From JAGWRI01 sp035700805 (GTDB lineage: Bacteria > Gemmatimonadota > Gemmatimonadetes > Gemmatimonadales > Gemmatimonadaceae): 64,000 nucleotides of DNA. Shown here in pieces: positions 7,194 through 16,088 of this stretch; positions within the stretch are counted from its first letter, which is position 1, and every line of letters starts with the position of its first letter. The stretch lies in the NCBI GenBank assembly GCA_035700805.1, contig DASSOG010000048.1, positions 54,116 through 118,115 of the forward strand, written 5' to 3'. The position numbers and the translations under genes are program-made. The notes under the pieces are model-generated. The model searched no databases and had not been told where the DNA came from. It worked only from the letters and a program-made list of their open reading frames with translations.

Positions 7194-9887
7194 CTACTCT
7201 TCCCGCAACGCGTCCATCGGATCCACGCGGGACGCCCGCCACGCGGGGCGCAGCGCCGCCCCAATTGCCACGGCGCCCAGCACCAGGACGGAGAGGGTAA
7301 TCGTGAACGGGTCCGTGGGGGTCATGCCGTACAGGAAACTTCCCACGTATCGCGTGGTGGCGAGTGCGAGCAGCAAACCGCCCGCCAGCCCGATGGCCAC
7401 CAGCTTGCCGGCCTCGCCCACGATCATCTGCACCACGCTCGGTCCCGCGGCGCCCAGCGCCATGCGAATGCCGATCTCGTTGCGGCGGCGCGTCACGGTA
7501 TATGACATCGTGCCATAGAGTCCGATCACCGCGAGCAGCAGCGCGATCGCTCCGAAGAAGCCGGACAGCGTGGCCAGCAGGCGGGGACGCGTGAGCGAGT
7601 CCTCGATCTGGTCGTCGAGCGAGCGGAACTCCAGCGAGATGCTCGGGCTCATGCGCGCGGCGGTGGCCTTGATGGCTGGAACGAGCGCGCCCGAATTTCC
7701 GGCGCCGCGCACCACGTAGCTGATCACGGCTGGATTGAAGCCTCCCTGACCAAGCGGCACGTAGATGGTGGCGGTCGGCTTCTCGCTCAGTGATGCATAC
7801 TTCTCGGTGGCCACCACGCCGATGATCTCCGTGGAGGGACCGTCCGTATCGCCGAACTTCGTGTGATAGGTGTGGCCAATCGGATTCTCGCCGTGAAACA
7901 GTTGGTCCACCGCCGCCTGGTTCAGCACCGCCACGTTCGGCGCGCCCGGACGCGTGTCGGCCTCGGTGAACACCCGCCCCATCAACAGCGGCGTGCGCAT
8001 GGTGGAGAAGTAGCCGTCGCTCACCTGGTTGAAGTACGACATGGGCAGCTTGCCGTCGGGGGGCGGGTATCCCGGAATGACCACGAAGTCGTTCCACGAC
8101 GTGCCGCTCGTGGGCGTGATGAACGCGGCCGCCGCCGCCGCCACGCCGGGTGCCTGCCGCAGGTTGCGCACCATCTGGTCCTGGTAGTTGAGCAGCAGTG
8201 CAGAGGCGCTGTCCTTGCCGGCGGTCAGCCTGGAGAAGTTCATGTCCACCAGGAGCACGCCTCGGCTGTCGAACCCGGTGTTCTGTGTTACGAGTTTGCG
8301 AAAGCTGCCGAGCAGCAGCGCCGCCACGGTCACCAGTCCGAGCGAGAGGGCCACCTGGCCCACCACCAGGGCGCGGCCGGCGCGGTAGCGCGTGTCGCCG
8401 CTCACGATCCCGCGGCCACCCGACTTCATCGCCGCCTGCGGGTCCACACGGGTGGCGCGCCAGGCCGGCAGCAGGCCGAACAGGAGCGCCGTCAGCACCG
8501 CGACGCCGACAGTAAAGGCAAGCACGCGCCCGTCGAGTCCCACGTCGAGGGCCAGCGGCTCGCCGCGCACCGAGATCACGCCCACCAGGCTCCGGGCCGC
8601 CCAGCGCGCGAACAGCACGCCCAGCGCGGCGCCGATGAGGGCGAGCAGGGCGCTCTCGGTGAGCAGTTGTCGCACCACGCGTCGACGGCCCGCACCGATG
8701 GCCAGGCGAATCGAGATCTCCCGCTGCCGAGCGGCTCCGCGGGCCATCAGCAGGTTGGCGATGTTGGCGCAGGCGATGAGCAGCACCACGCCCACGGCGG
8801 CGAGCAGAAAGTAGAGGGCGGCCTGGTAGTTGCTGCGCGCGCCGGAGATTCCGGTGGGCGACGGCAACGCACCGAGCGTGCGCTTGAGGTACTCAGTCTT
8901 GCTGTCCGCTCCCCAGTGCTCGGGCAGCGTTGCCTTGAAGATGCCCGGCGCGGCGACGGCGAGCGCCGCGTTCACCTGCGCCGTGGACAGTCCCGGCTTT
9001 GGCCGCGCGAACAGCCGGAGATACCACCGTGAGCGGATGTCGAGGACGGTGGGGCCTTCGAAGATCGCTTCGCCGCACAGCGGGGTGTAGATCTCCGCGT
9101 TCAGCCCGACCTCCATGCCATCGAATCCGGCGGGCACCACGCCGGCCACGGGAAACGGGTGTCCGTTGAGCGACAGCGTCTGGCCGACGGCGTTGGCGGC
9201 GCTGCCGAACTGGCGCTGCGCAAATCCGGTGCTCACCACCGCCACACCGGGGCATCCGCGCACGTCGTCGGACGGCTGGATCAGGCGACCCGCAGCGGCA
9301 TGAATTCCAAGCGTACGGAAGGCGTCACCGCTCACCTCGGCGCCGTTGACGTACCGGACCTCGCCGGCAGGTGAGAGGTTGTACCGATGGCCGGCATACG
9401 CGAACGCTCCTGAGAAGACGGTGGCGTGGTCGCGGATCTGTTCCCAGAGGGGGTTGGTGAACTCGTCGTTGTCGGGGCTGCCCATGTTGAGGGCCACCAG
9501 TTGCTCGGGGTGGCTTATCGGCAGCGACTTGAAGACGAGGGCGTTGGTGAGGCTGAAGATCGCGGTGTTGGCGCCGATGCCAAGCGCGAGGGAGAGAATG
9601 GCGACGAGCGCGAACCCCGGACTGGCGACCAGCGCCCGCAGCGCGTACCGCACGTCGGACGCCAGCGACTCCAGCCAGGTGAAGATGTCGGCGTCGTGCG
9701 CGCGTTCCTTCTGCGCGGTCCGATTGCCGAATCGTCGCCTGGCCTCGGCGGCCGCGTCGGCGTCGGCCATGCCCGCGGCGCGCAAGTCATCGGCGCGTTC
9801 GTGCAGGTGAAACTCCATCTCGCGATCCAGGTCGTGCGAGTGGCGGGTGGAGCGGATCATGTTGACGAGGCGACTGTACCATGCCAT
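7194..9887 (-). CDS. ADOP-type ABC transporter permease (MacB/FtsX superfamily)
   Basis: An 897-residue permease. It begins with the roughly 80-residue soluble prefix typical of ADOP proteins (HSHDLDREMEFHLHERADDL, ending in ARRRFGN). A transmembrane helix (FALVAILSLALGIGANTAIF), a MacB-like periplasmic core, and two FtsX-type membrane bundles follow (for example LLAAVGVVLLIACANIANLL and AIALLLAVIGLYGTMSY). The family lacks an ATPase and its substrate is unknown. I chose ATG 9887, the start of the prefix; the frame remains open further upstream, but that part is not family-like. It lies downstream of the padR gene on the same strand, about 200 bp away, so PadR may control it. Confidence 0.9.
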   Translation of the reverse strand: MAWYSRLVNMIRSTRHSHDLDREMEFHLHERADDLRAAGMADADAAAEARRRFGNRTAQKERAHDADIFTWLESLASDVRYALRALVASPGFALVAILSLALGIGANTAIFSLTNALVFKSLPISHPEQLVALNMGSPDNDEFTNPLWEQIRDHATVFSGAFAYAGHRYNLSPAGEVRYVNGAEVSGDAFRTLGIHAAAGRLIQPSDDVRGCPGVAVVSTGFAQRQFGSAANAVGQTLSLNGHPFPVAGVVPAGFDGMEVGLNAEIYTPLCGEAIFEGPTVLDIRSRWYLRLFARPKPGLSTAQVNAALAVAAPGIFKATLPEHWGADSKTEYLKRTLGALPSPTGISGARSNYQAALYFLLAAVGVVLLIACANIANLLMARGAARQREISIRLAIGAGRRRVVRQLLTESALLALIGAALGVLFARWAARSLVGVISVRGEPLALDVGLDGRVLAFTVGVAVLTALLFGLLPAWRATRVDPQAAMKSGGRGIVSGDTRYRAGRALVVGQVALSLGLVTVAALLLGSFRKLVTQNTGFDSRGVLLVDMNFSRLTAGKDSASALLLNYQDQMVRNLRQAPGVAAAAAAFITPTSGTSWNDFVVIPGYPPPDGKLPMSYFNQVSDGYFSTMRTPLLMGRVFTEADTRPGAPNVAVLNQAAVDQLFHGENPIGHTYHTKFGDTDGPSTEIIGVVATEKYASLSEKPTATIYVPLGQGGFNPAVISYVVRGAGNSGALVPAIKATAARMSPSISLEFRSLDDQIEDSLTRPRLLATLSGFFGAIALLLAVIGLYGTMSYTVTRRRNEIGIRMALGAAGPSVVQMIVGEAGKLVAIGLAGGLLLALATTRYVGSFLYGMTPTDPFTITLSVLVLGAVAIGAALRPAWRASRVDPMDALREE

Positions 9888-10075
9888 GTGAGCACTCGCG
9901 GTAGGGCGTCGGTTCCGGACCCCATGTGCGGTCCGTCGGTGGTCCGTCGGGTCAGGCGTTGTCCGTATCCCTTCTCGGTTCAGTCTGAGGGGAACGACTC
10001 CAGCTTTGACACGGGATCCGCGGATGATGACGGACCCCAGACAGCAACAACCGAGTGCACTGCATGCGAAGCTGG
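9850..10075 (-). repeat. ADOP 5' region copy 1 of a ~225-bp direct repeat
   Basis: The first codons of the ADOP gene and the ~190 bp upstream are closely similar to 19783-20008 in the same orientation. Shared blocks include the coding segment GAGCGGATCATGTTGACGAG and, further upstream, CCCCATGTGCGGTCCGTC and TTGTCCGTATCCCTTCTC (plus-strand reading). The similarity fades just before the padR 3' end. This copy belongs to an intact gene; the other is a relic. Confidence 0.85.
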
Positions 10076-10087
10076 AGAGAGGAGCGC

Positions 10088-10423
10088 CTACGCATATCTC
10101 AGCACGCGAGCCACGCCATCGGTGAGCCGTGCCCAGCCCTCCTGCTCGGCCGCCAACTGCTTCCTGCCGGCGGCGGTGATGGTGTAGAAGCGCGCCTGCC
10201 GATTCTTGTCCGTGGTGCCCCACTTCCCCTTGATCCAGCCGTCCTGCTGCATGCGGTGCAGGGCAGGGTACAGCGACCCCTCCTCCACGCGCAGCAGGTC
10301 GGCGCTGCCCTGCTGAATGGTTTGCGTGATCGCGTATCCGTGCAGGGGCCCTCGTGCGTCGAGGGTGCGCAGCACGAGCATGGCGAGGGTGCCTTGGAGG
10401 ATGTCGTTTTTCTGTCGTGCCAT
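10088..10423 (-). CDS. PadR-family transcriptional regulator
   Basis: A 111-residue winged-helix regulator. The family pattern is complete: LQGTLAMLVLRTLDARGP, GYAITQTIQQ, the recognition region VEEGSLYPALHRMQQDGWI, and the wing KNRQARFYTITAAGRKQL. A GGGGAA ribosome binding site precedes the ATG. PadR proteins are usually repressors that dissociate on binding a small molecule. It sits upstream of, and on the same strand as, the ADOP permease, a pairing common in this type of genome, and probably represses itself and the permease. Confidence 0.93.
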   Translation of the reverse strand: MARQKNDILQGTLAMLVLRTLDARGPLHGYAITQTIQQGSADLLRVEEGSLYPALHRMQQDGWIKGKWGTTDKNRQARFYTITAAGRKQLAAEQEGWARLTDGVARVLRYA

Positions 10424-10445
10424 TTGATTCCCCGTTCTAGCTAGG

Positions 10446-10459
10446 CATAGCTGGCTATG
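10446..10459. promoter_or_regulatory. Inverted repeat upstream of padR, candidate operator
   Basis: CATAGC-TG-GCTATG is a perfect 6-bp inverted repeat 23 bp before the padR start codon, next to another small palindrome, CTAGCTAG (10437-10444). Its position in the probable promoter suits autoregulation by PadR. It does not match the ATGT/ACAT operator known from some PadR proteins. Confidence 0.4.
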
Positions 10460-10639
10460 GAAAACTGTCCACGATCCCCGGCTCTGTCAATGGGACGCCT
10501 CCGGCCCCTGCGCCTTGGGAGCAGACCATTGAGGGGTGACCCTTGCCGCGGAATCCCTTGCCGCCCATGTTATGGCTGGTTCGCAAGGTCCGCCCCCTCC
10601 TGCCCTGCGGCCTTGGACAGCCCGAATGCTCACCTGTTC

Positions 10640-10664
10640 ATCGGACGCGTTTCCCGCGTCCGAT
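10640..10664 (+). promoter_or_regulatory. Perfect hairpin in the leader of the kinase operon
   Basis: ATCGGACGCG, a 5-nt loop TTTCC, then CGCGTCCGAT make a perfect 10-bp stem that ends 39 nt before the TTG start of the first kinase gene. No T-run follows, so it is not a standard terminator. It could stabilise the leader transcript or be a protein-binding site. Confidence 0.45.
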
Positions 10665-10703
10665 TTCCGTATTCCGTGAGTCCGCCCCCATGAGGAGCCC
10701 GCC

Positions 10704-13373
10704 TTGAGCGACGCCGCGACAGGCCTTGGCAGCGCGTTGTCCGACCGCTACCGCATCGAGCGCGAACTTGGGCGGGGCGGGATGGCGACCGTATACCTCG
10801 CGGAGGATCTGAAGCACGACCGCAAGGTCGCGCTCAAGGTGCTCAAGCCCGAACTGGCCGCGGTGATCGGCGGCGACCGGTTCGTGGTCGAGATCAAGAC
10901 CACCGCGGCGTTGAGCCATCCGCACATCCTGCCGCTGTTCGACTCAGGCACGGTGGACGGCTTCCTGTATTACGTGATGCCGTATATCGAAGGCGAGACG
11001 CTGCGCGACAAGCTGAATCGCGAGACGCAGCTCGGCATCGACGAGGCCGTGCGCATCACCAGCGAGGTAGCCGACGCCCTGGACTACGCACACCGGCACG
11101 GGGTGATCCATCGCGACATCAAGCCCGAGAACATCCTGCTGCACGATGGGCGGCCGATGGTGGCTGATTTCGGCATCGCGCTGGCGCTCTCTGCGGCGGC
11201 CGGCGGGCGGATGACCGAGACCGGGATGTCGCTCGGCACGCCGCACTATATGAGTCCCGAACAGGCGACGGCCGACAAGGATATCTCAAACCGGTCCGAT
11301 ATCTACTCGCTGGGCAGCGTGCTCTACGAGATGCTCACCGGCGAGCCGCCGCACATGGGCACCTCGGCGCAGCAGATCATCATGAAGATCGTGACCGAGG
11401 AAGCCGCGCCGGTCACGAAGCTGCGCAAGAGCGTGCCGCCCAATGTGGCGATGGCCGTGGCCAAAGCGGTGGAGCGGCTGCCGGCCGACCGGTTCGAGAC
11501 GGCCAGGGCGTTTGCCGATGCGCTGTCCGATGTGCACTTCAGCACCGCCGCGAACGCGACCGGCGCATCGACCGGCCCGTTCCCTACCCGCGCTCTCGCC
11601 CGCCAGCCCCTCGTGCTGGGTATGGCCGCCGGGCTCATCGTGGTTGCGGGGTTGGCGGTGTCGCAGTGGAAGGCCGCGCACCGCGGGACGCCGAGCCGCG
11701 TCGTGCAGTTCGAGATGGGTCTGCCGTCCACCATGCTCGTCACGAACTCGGCGCTTGGCACGAATATCGCCGTCTCGCCGGACGGATCCGAATTGGCGTA
11801 CGCCCTGCCCGACTCCACCGGGGCGGCACGCCTGTATGTGCGACCGCTCAATAACCTGGCCGCCCGGCCGCTCGCCGGAACGGAGGGCGCGCAGCAGCCG
11901 TGCTTCTCCCCGGACGGCAAGTGGATCGCCTACATGTCCTCTGCGTCGCTGTGGAAGGTTCAGGTGGCGGGCGGCTCACCCGTGCGCCTCAGCGATCTGG
12001 GCTCCAGCACCACGGGAATCGCCTGGAGTTCTTCGGGCGAAATCGTGGCCGGCGCCGCGCCCGGGCTGGTGGCGGTTCCGGAAGGCGGCGGTCCCTCCAG
12101 GATCGTGGCGACGCCGGACACGGCCGCGGGCGAGTTGTACATCAACCAGCCGCGCGTATTGCCCGACGGGGAGACCGTGCTGTTGTCCATCCAGCCGAAT
12201 GCCGGGTTGGCGCAGATACGCCTGGCCGTGCTCTCACTGAAAACCGGCAAGATGCGCCGGACCGACCTGCACCTGCTGGACGTGGCCGGCTACGTGGATG
12301 GCACGTTGGTCTACGTGCAGTCCTCGGGGGCACTCATGGGGGTCCCGTTCGATCTCAAGGGTGCGCGCACCACCGGCACCCCGGTGGCGCTCGGACCCAC
12401 GGTGACCACAACGGTGGCCGGCGCGAGTGCCTCGGCCATGTCGGCGAATGGAACGTTCGTGTACGAACCCGGCGCGGGGCAGTCCATGGTCGGTTGGGTG
12501 GATCTGCACGGGCAGTTCAAGCCGCTCGTGGCCAAGCTGCAGGACTACTCCTACCCGCGTCTGTCGCCGGACGGCAAGCGCATCGCCATGTCGGTGTCCG
12601 CTGACGGGCGGTCCGACATCTGGCTGTACGACATCGCGTCCGGCACACCCACACGCCTCACGAACTCCGGAACGCAAAACGATCGCCCTGAGTGGACGCC
12701 GGATGGGCGCCGGGTGCTGTATCGCTCTGATCGCGATGGCCGCACTGCCCTGTGGTGGCAGCCGGCCGACCAGAGCGCGCCGGCAACGAGGTTGGAGGGC
12801 AGCGATCAGCACAGTTATTACGAGGGTCTGGTATCGCCGGATGGCAGGACGCTGGTCTATCAGGTGGATGATGCCGGCGCTACGCAGGCCGATGTGCTGT
12901 ACCGCGCGCTCGACGGCGACACGACCTCGCACCCCATTGCCCAGACGCGCTTCGTGGAAGCGCAGGCCCGCGTCTCACCTGATGGACACTGGGTGGCGTA
13001 CGTCACCGACGAACCGGGCGCGTCGCAGGTGGTGGTACGGCCGTTCCCGGGCCCCGGGGGCCAGACGCAGGTGTCGGTCACCAGCGGATCGGAGCCGGTG
13101 TGGTCGCGTGACGGCAGGCAGATATTCTATCGCGACGGGCGCCATGTGGTGGCCGCCTCAGTGTCGACTGCCAACGGGTTTGTCGTCACGGGGCGTACCG
13201 AGCTGTTTCCGGACCCCTACATGTTCGCCAGCGCGCCGCACGCGAACTTCGATGTGGCGCCCGACGGGTCGCGGTTGTTGATGATTCGGAGCGCGGAAGT
13301 GCCCCAGTATGTCGTGATCTCCGGGTGGCGCACTGAGCTCGCGGCCCGGATGCATGGAATCGCCAATCGATGA
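10704..13373 (+). CDS. PknB-type Ser/Thr protein kinase with C-terminal beta-propeller (copy 1)
   Basis: An 889-residue protein starting at TTG, chosen because GAGGAG lies 6 nt upstream. The kinase domain (about 16-280) has the glycine loop ELGRGGMATVYL, K45, HRDIKPEN with D138, DFG with D155 and the activation segment TETGMSLGTPHYMSPEQAT. One transmembrane helix is at about 302-321. The outer part (about 335-885) has repeated PD40/TolB-like strands such as SPDGSELAYA, SPDGKWIAYM, SPDGKRIAMS and SPDGRTLVYQ, indicating a beta-propeller outside the membrane. It probably passes an outside signal to cytoplasmic substrates. It is followed after 21 nt by a paralogue. Confidence 0.93.
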   Translation: MSDAATGLGSALSDRYRIERELGRGGMATVYLAEDLKHDRKVALKVLKPELAAVIGGDRFVVEIKTTAALSHPHILPLFDSGTVDGFLYYVMPYIEGETLRDKLNRETQLGIDEAVRITSEVADALDYAHRHGVIHRDIKPENILLHDGRPMVADFGIALALSAAAGGRMTETGMSLGTPHYMSPEQATADKDISNRSDIYSLGSVLYEMLTGEPPHMGTSAQQIIMKIVTEEAAPVTKLRKSVPPNVAMAVAKAVERLPADRFETARAFADALSDVHFSTAANATGASTGPFPTRALARQPLVLGMAAGLIVVAGLAVSQWKAAHRGTPSRVVQFEMGLPSTMLVTNSALGTNIAVSPDGSELAYALPDSTGAARLYVRPLNNLAARPLAGTEGAQQPCFSPDGKWIAYMSSASLWKVQVAGGSPVRLSDLGSSTTGIAWSSSGEIVAGAAPGLVAVPEGGGPSRIVATPDTAAGELYINQPRVLPDGETVLLSIQPNAGLAQIRLAVLSLKTGKMRRTDLHLLDVAGYVDGTLVYVQSSGALMGVPFDLKGARTTGTPVALGPTVTTTVAGASASAMSANGTFVYEPGAGQSMVGWVDLHGQFKPLVAKLQDYSYPRLSPDGKRIAMSVSADGRSDIWLYDIASGTPTRLTNSGTQNDRPEWTPDGRRVLYRSDRDGRTALWWQPADQSAPATRLEGSDQHSYYEGLVSPDGRTLVYQVDDAGATQADVLYRALDGDTTSHPIAQTRFVEAQARVSPDGHWVAYVTDEPGASQVVVRPFPGPGGQTQVSVTSGSEPVWSRDGRQIFYRDGRHVVAASVSTANGFVVTGRTELFPDPYMFASAPHANFDVAPDGSRLLMIRSAEVPQYVVISGWRTELAARMHGIANR

Positions 13374-13394
13374 TCCCTATGCCAATATGTGGAT

Positions 13395-16088
13395 ATGAGC
13401 AGCCCAGCTGAGCGCCTTTCCTCGGCGCTCGCCGACCGCTACCGCATCGAGCGCGAGCTTGGGCAGGGCGGCATGGCCACCGTCTACCTGGCCCGCGACC
13501 TCAAGCACGACCGCGACGTCGCGATCAAGATGCTCAAGCCCGAACTCGCCGCCGTGCTCGGCGCCGAGCGGTTCGTGCAGGAGATCAAGACCACCGCGGC
13601 GCTGAGCCACCCGCACATCCTGCCGCTCTTCGACTCCGGGGTGGCCGACGGCCAGTTGTACTACGTCATGCCCTACATCCAGGGCGAGACGATTCGCGAC
13701 AAGCTCAACCGCGAAACGCAATTTGGCGTGGATGAAGCGGTGAAGATCGCTACGGAGGTGGCCGACGCGCTGGACTACGCCCACCGGCACGGGGTGATCC
13801 ACCGCGACATCAAGCCGGAGAACATCCTGCTGCACGACGGGCGGCCGATGGTCATGGACTTCGGCATCGCGCTGGCGCTGTCGGCGGCGGCCGGTGGCCG
13901 CATGACCGAAACCGGACTGTCGCTTGGGACGCCGCACTATATGAGCCCCGAGCAGGCGACGGCGGACAAGGACATCACGGCGCGCAGCGACATCTACTCG
14001 CTGGCCACGGTGCTTTACGAGATGCTGGCCGGCGAGCCACCGCACACCGGCAACTCGGCGCAGCAGATCATCATGAAGATCGTGACTGAAGACGCGGCGC
14101 CGGTCACGCGGCTGCGAAAGGCGGTGCCGCCTAATGTGTCAGCGGCGCTCGCAAAGGCGCTGGAGAAGCTGCCGGCCGACCGCTTCGACAGCGCGAAGGC
14201 GTTTGCCGACGCGTTGGCCGACTCGCACTTTTCGGTCGCCGGCTCGGGGGCGCGCGCCGTCATGGGTGGAAGGGCGGGGGATACGCCCGCCCTCGCCTTC
14301 CGCGTGACGGCCGCCATCGCCCTCGTGGCGATTGGCCTCGCGGCATGGGGCTGGCTCCGGCCCACGCCGCCGCAGCCGGTGGAGCGCTACGCACTCGCGT
14401 TTCCGCCGGGGCAGGGGGTGGCACCGTCAAGTCCCCAGGCGCCGGCGATGGCGCCCGATGGATCGTTCATGGTGTACGTCGGCCCCGTTACCGGCATGAT
14501 CGCCGCACAGCAGGCGTGGATCAAACGGCGCGATCAGGAATTCGCTACGCCCATCCCGGGCACCATCGGCGCGACCGACGTCGCCGTGTCGCCCGACGGC
14601 AAGGCGATTGCCTTCACGACGGGACGCGGCCTCAAGACACTGTCCCTGGCCGGCGGCGCACCGGTGAATCTCGCCGACTCGGTGGCGACGGGATTCGGCA
14701 TCGCGTGGCTGGACGACGGATCGATTGCCTACTCGGGTGTTACGACCGGCAACGCGCCCGCCCTGCGGCTCGTCCCCGCCGCCGGCGGCCCGAGTCGCGT
14801 GATCGCGAGTTCGGACAGTCTGGCGTCCATCGACCCGGCCGCGCTGCCCGACAGCCGCGGCATCGTCTTCCGGCGCTGCGGTGGCGGGAACCCCTGCAGC
14901 GCATGGGTCTACGACATGCGTCGAGGCACCGTGCACCTGTTGGCGGGCATGCGCGGCGTGTTTGACGGCGCGCCGCAGTACGCCGCTTCAGGGCAACTGC
15001 TCTATCTGCAGTCGGGAGTGCTCATGGCCGCGCCGTTCGACCTGAGCGGCCTTCGCATTACCGGCGCGCCCACCACACTCGGCGACAGCGCGCTGGCCTT
15101 CTCGCTCTCGCCCACCGGCACCCTGCTCCTCTACAACGGCGCGGCCGCCTCAAGCGGGCTGCGGTATGAACTGGTATGGCTGGACCGGTCGGGGCGCGAG
15201 ACGCCGGTGGATACCACTTTCACTTTCCGCCTGACGGTGGCGCTGTCCAATGCCGGGTGGGCGCTGTCGCCCGACGGCAAGCAGCTCGCGATCGGTCTCC
15301 ACACCGAGGCCGGTGACAATATCTGGGTGAAGCCCCTTCCCAGTGGTCCGGCCTCGCGCATCACCTTCAACGCGGACGCTTCGTATCGGCCGCGCTGGAC
15401 GCCGGATGGCCGCAGGGTGATATTCGCGTCGAACCGACTGCCGTACGGCATGTACGAGCGACGGGCCGACGGTACGGGCACCGATTCGCTCGTCGTCCGC
15501 ACGCGGCTGGCGACGCAGGAAGGCATCATGACGCGCGACGGCGCGTGGCTCCTTGTCCGCGACGGCGGGAATCCGGGGCCGGGAGGGCGCGACATTCTCG
15601 CCGCCCGCCTCGGTGTGGATACGTCGGCCGGTCCACTGCTCGCGACGCCCTTCGACGAGGAAGCGTTCGTGCCCTCGCCCGACAGTCACTGGCTGGCGTA
15701 TCAGTCCGACGAGACCGGAAACACGGAAGTGTTCATTCGCTCCTTTCCTGAGGTGAGTCGTGAGAAACGGCAGGTGTCGAGCGGCGGCGGCCGCGCACCG
15801 CTCTGGTCGCGCGACGGCCGCGAGTTGTATTTCCTGAACGCAAACAACGACATGATGGCCACGCGCGTGACCACGGCACCGGGGCTCGTCGTCGGTACGC
15901 CCGTGAAACTCTTTCACGTGGCCGGCAACCTGCTCCAGATGGAGAACACCTACTACACGCCATGGGATGTGGCGCCCGACGGCCGTTTCCTCATGGTGCG
16001 CGCGATCGGCCAGCAGGCCGAGGCCACGGCATCGGTGGTCGTGGTGGAGCATTTTCTGCAGGAGCTGCGGGCGAGGCTCAAGCCATGA
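13395..16088 (+). CDS. PknB-type Ser/Thr protein kinase with C-terminal beta-propeller (copy 2)
   Basis: An 897-residue paralogue of the preceding gene. The kinase domain is nearly identical in its motifs: ELGQGGMATVYLARD, HRDIKPEN, MDFGIALALS and TETGLSLGTPHYMSPEQAT. The transmembrane helix is at about 302-320 (TAAIALVAIGLAAWGWL). The propeller part differs strongly from copy 1 but keeps the repeats (SPDGKAIAFT, SPDGKQLAIG, TPDGRRVIFA, SPDSHWLAYQ), suggesting another ligand. I prefer ATG 13395 over an in-frame GTG at 13389; neither has a clear ribosome binding site. Its stop overlaps the start of copy 3. Confidence 0.92.
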   Translation: MSSPAERLSSALADRYRIERELGQGGMATVYLARDLKHDRDVAIKMLKPELAAVLGAERFVQEIKTTAALSHPHILPLFDSGVADGQLYYVMPYIQGETIRDKLNRETQFGVDEAVKIATEVADALDYAHRHGVIHRDIKPENILLHDGRPMVMDFGIALALSAAAGGRMTETGLSLGTPHYMSPEQATADKDITARSDIYSLATVLYEMLAGEPPHTGNSAQQIIMKIVTEDAAPVTRLRKAVPPNVSAALAKALEKLPADRFDSAKAFADALADSHFSVAGSGARAVMGGRAGDTPALAFRVTAAIALVAIGLAAWGWLRPTPPQPVERYALAFPPGQGVAPSSPQAPAMAPDGSFMVYVGPVTGMIAAQQAWIKRRDQEFATPIPGTIGATDVAVSPDGKAIAFTTGRGLKTLSLAGGAPVNLADSVATGFGIAWLDDGSIAYSGVTTGNAPALRLVPAAGGPSRVIASSDSLASIDPAALPDSRGIVFRRCGGGNPCSAWVYDMRRGTVHLLAGMRGVFDGAPQYAASGQLLYLQSGVLMAAPFDLSGLRITGAPTTLGDSALAFSLSPTGTLLLYNGAAASSGLRYELVWLDRSGRETPVDTTFTFRLTVALSNAGWALSPDGKQLAIGLHTEAGDNIWVKPLPSGPASRITFNADASYRPRWTPDGRRVIFASNRLPYGMYERRADGTGTDSLVVRTRLATQEGIMTRDGAWLLVRDGGNPGPGGRDILAARLGVDTSAGPLLATPFDEEAFVPSPDSHWLAYQSDETGNTEVFIRSFPEVSREKRQVSSGGGRAPLWSRDGRELYFLNANNDMMATRVTTAPGLVVGTPVKLFHVAGNLLQMENTYYTPWDVAPDGRFLMVRAIGQQAEATASVVVVEHFLQELRARLKP

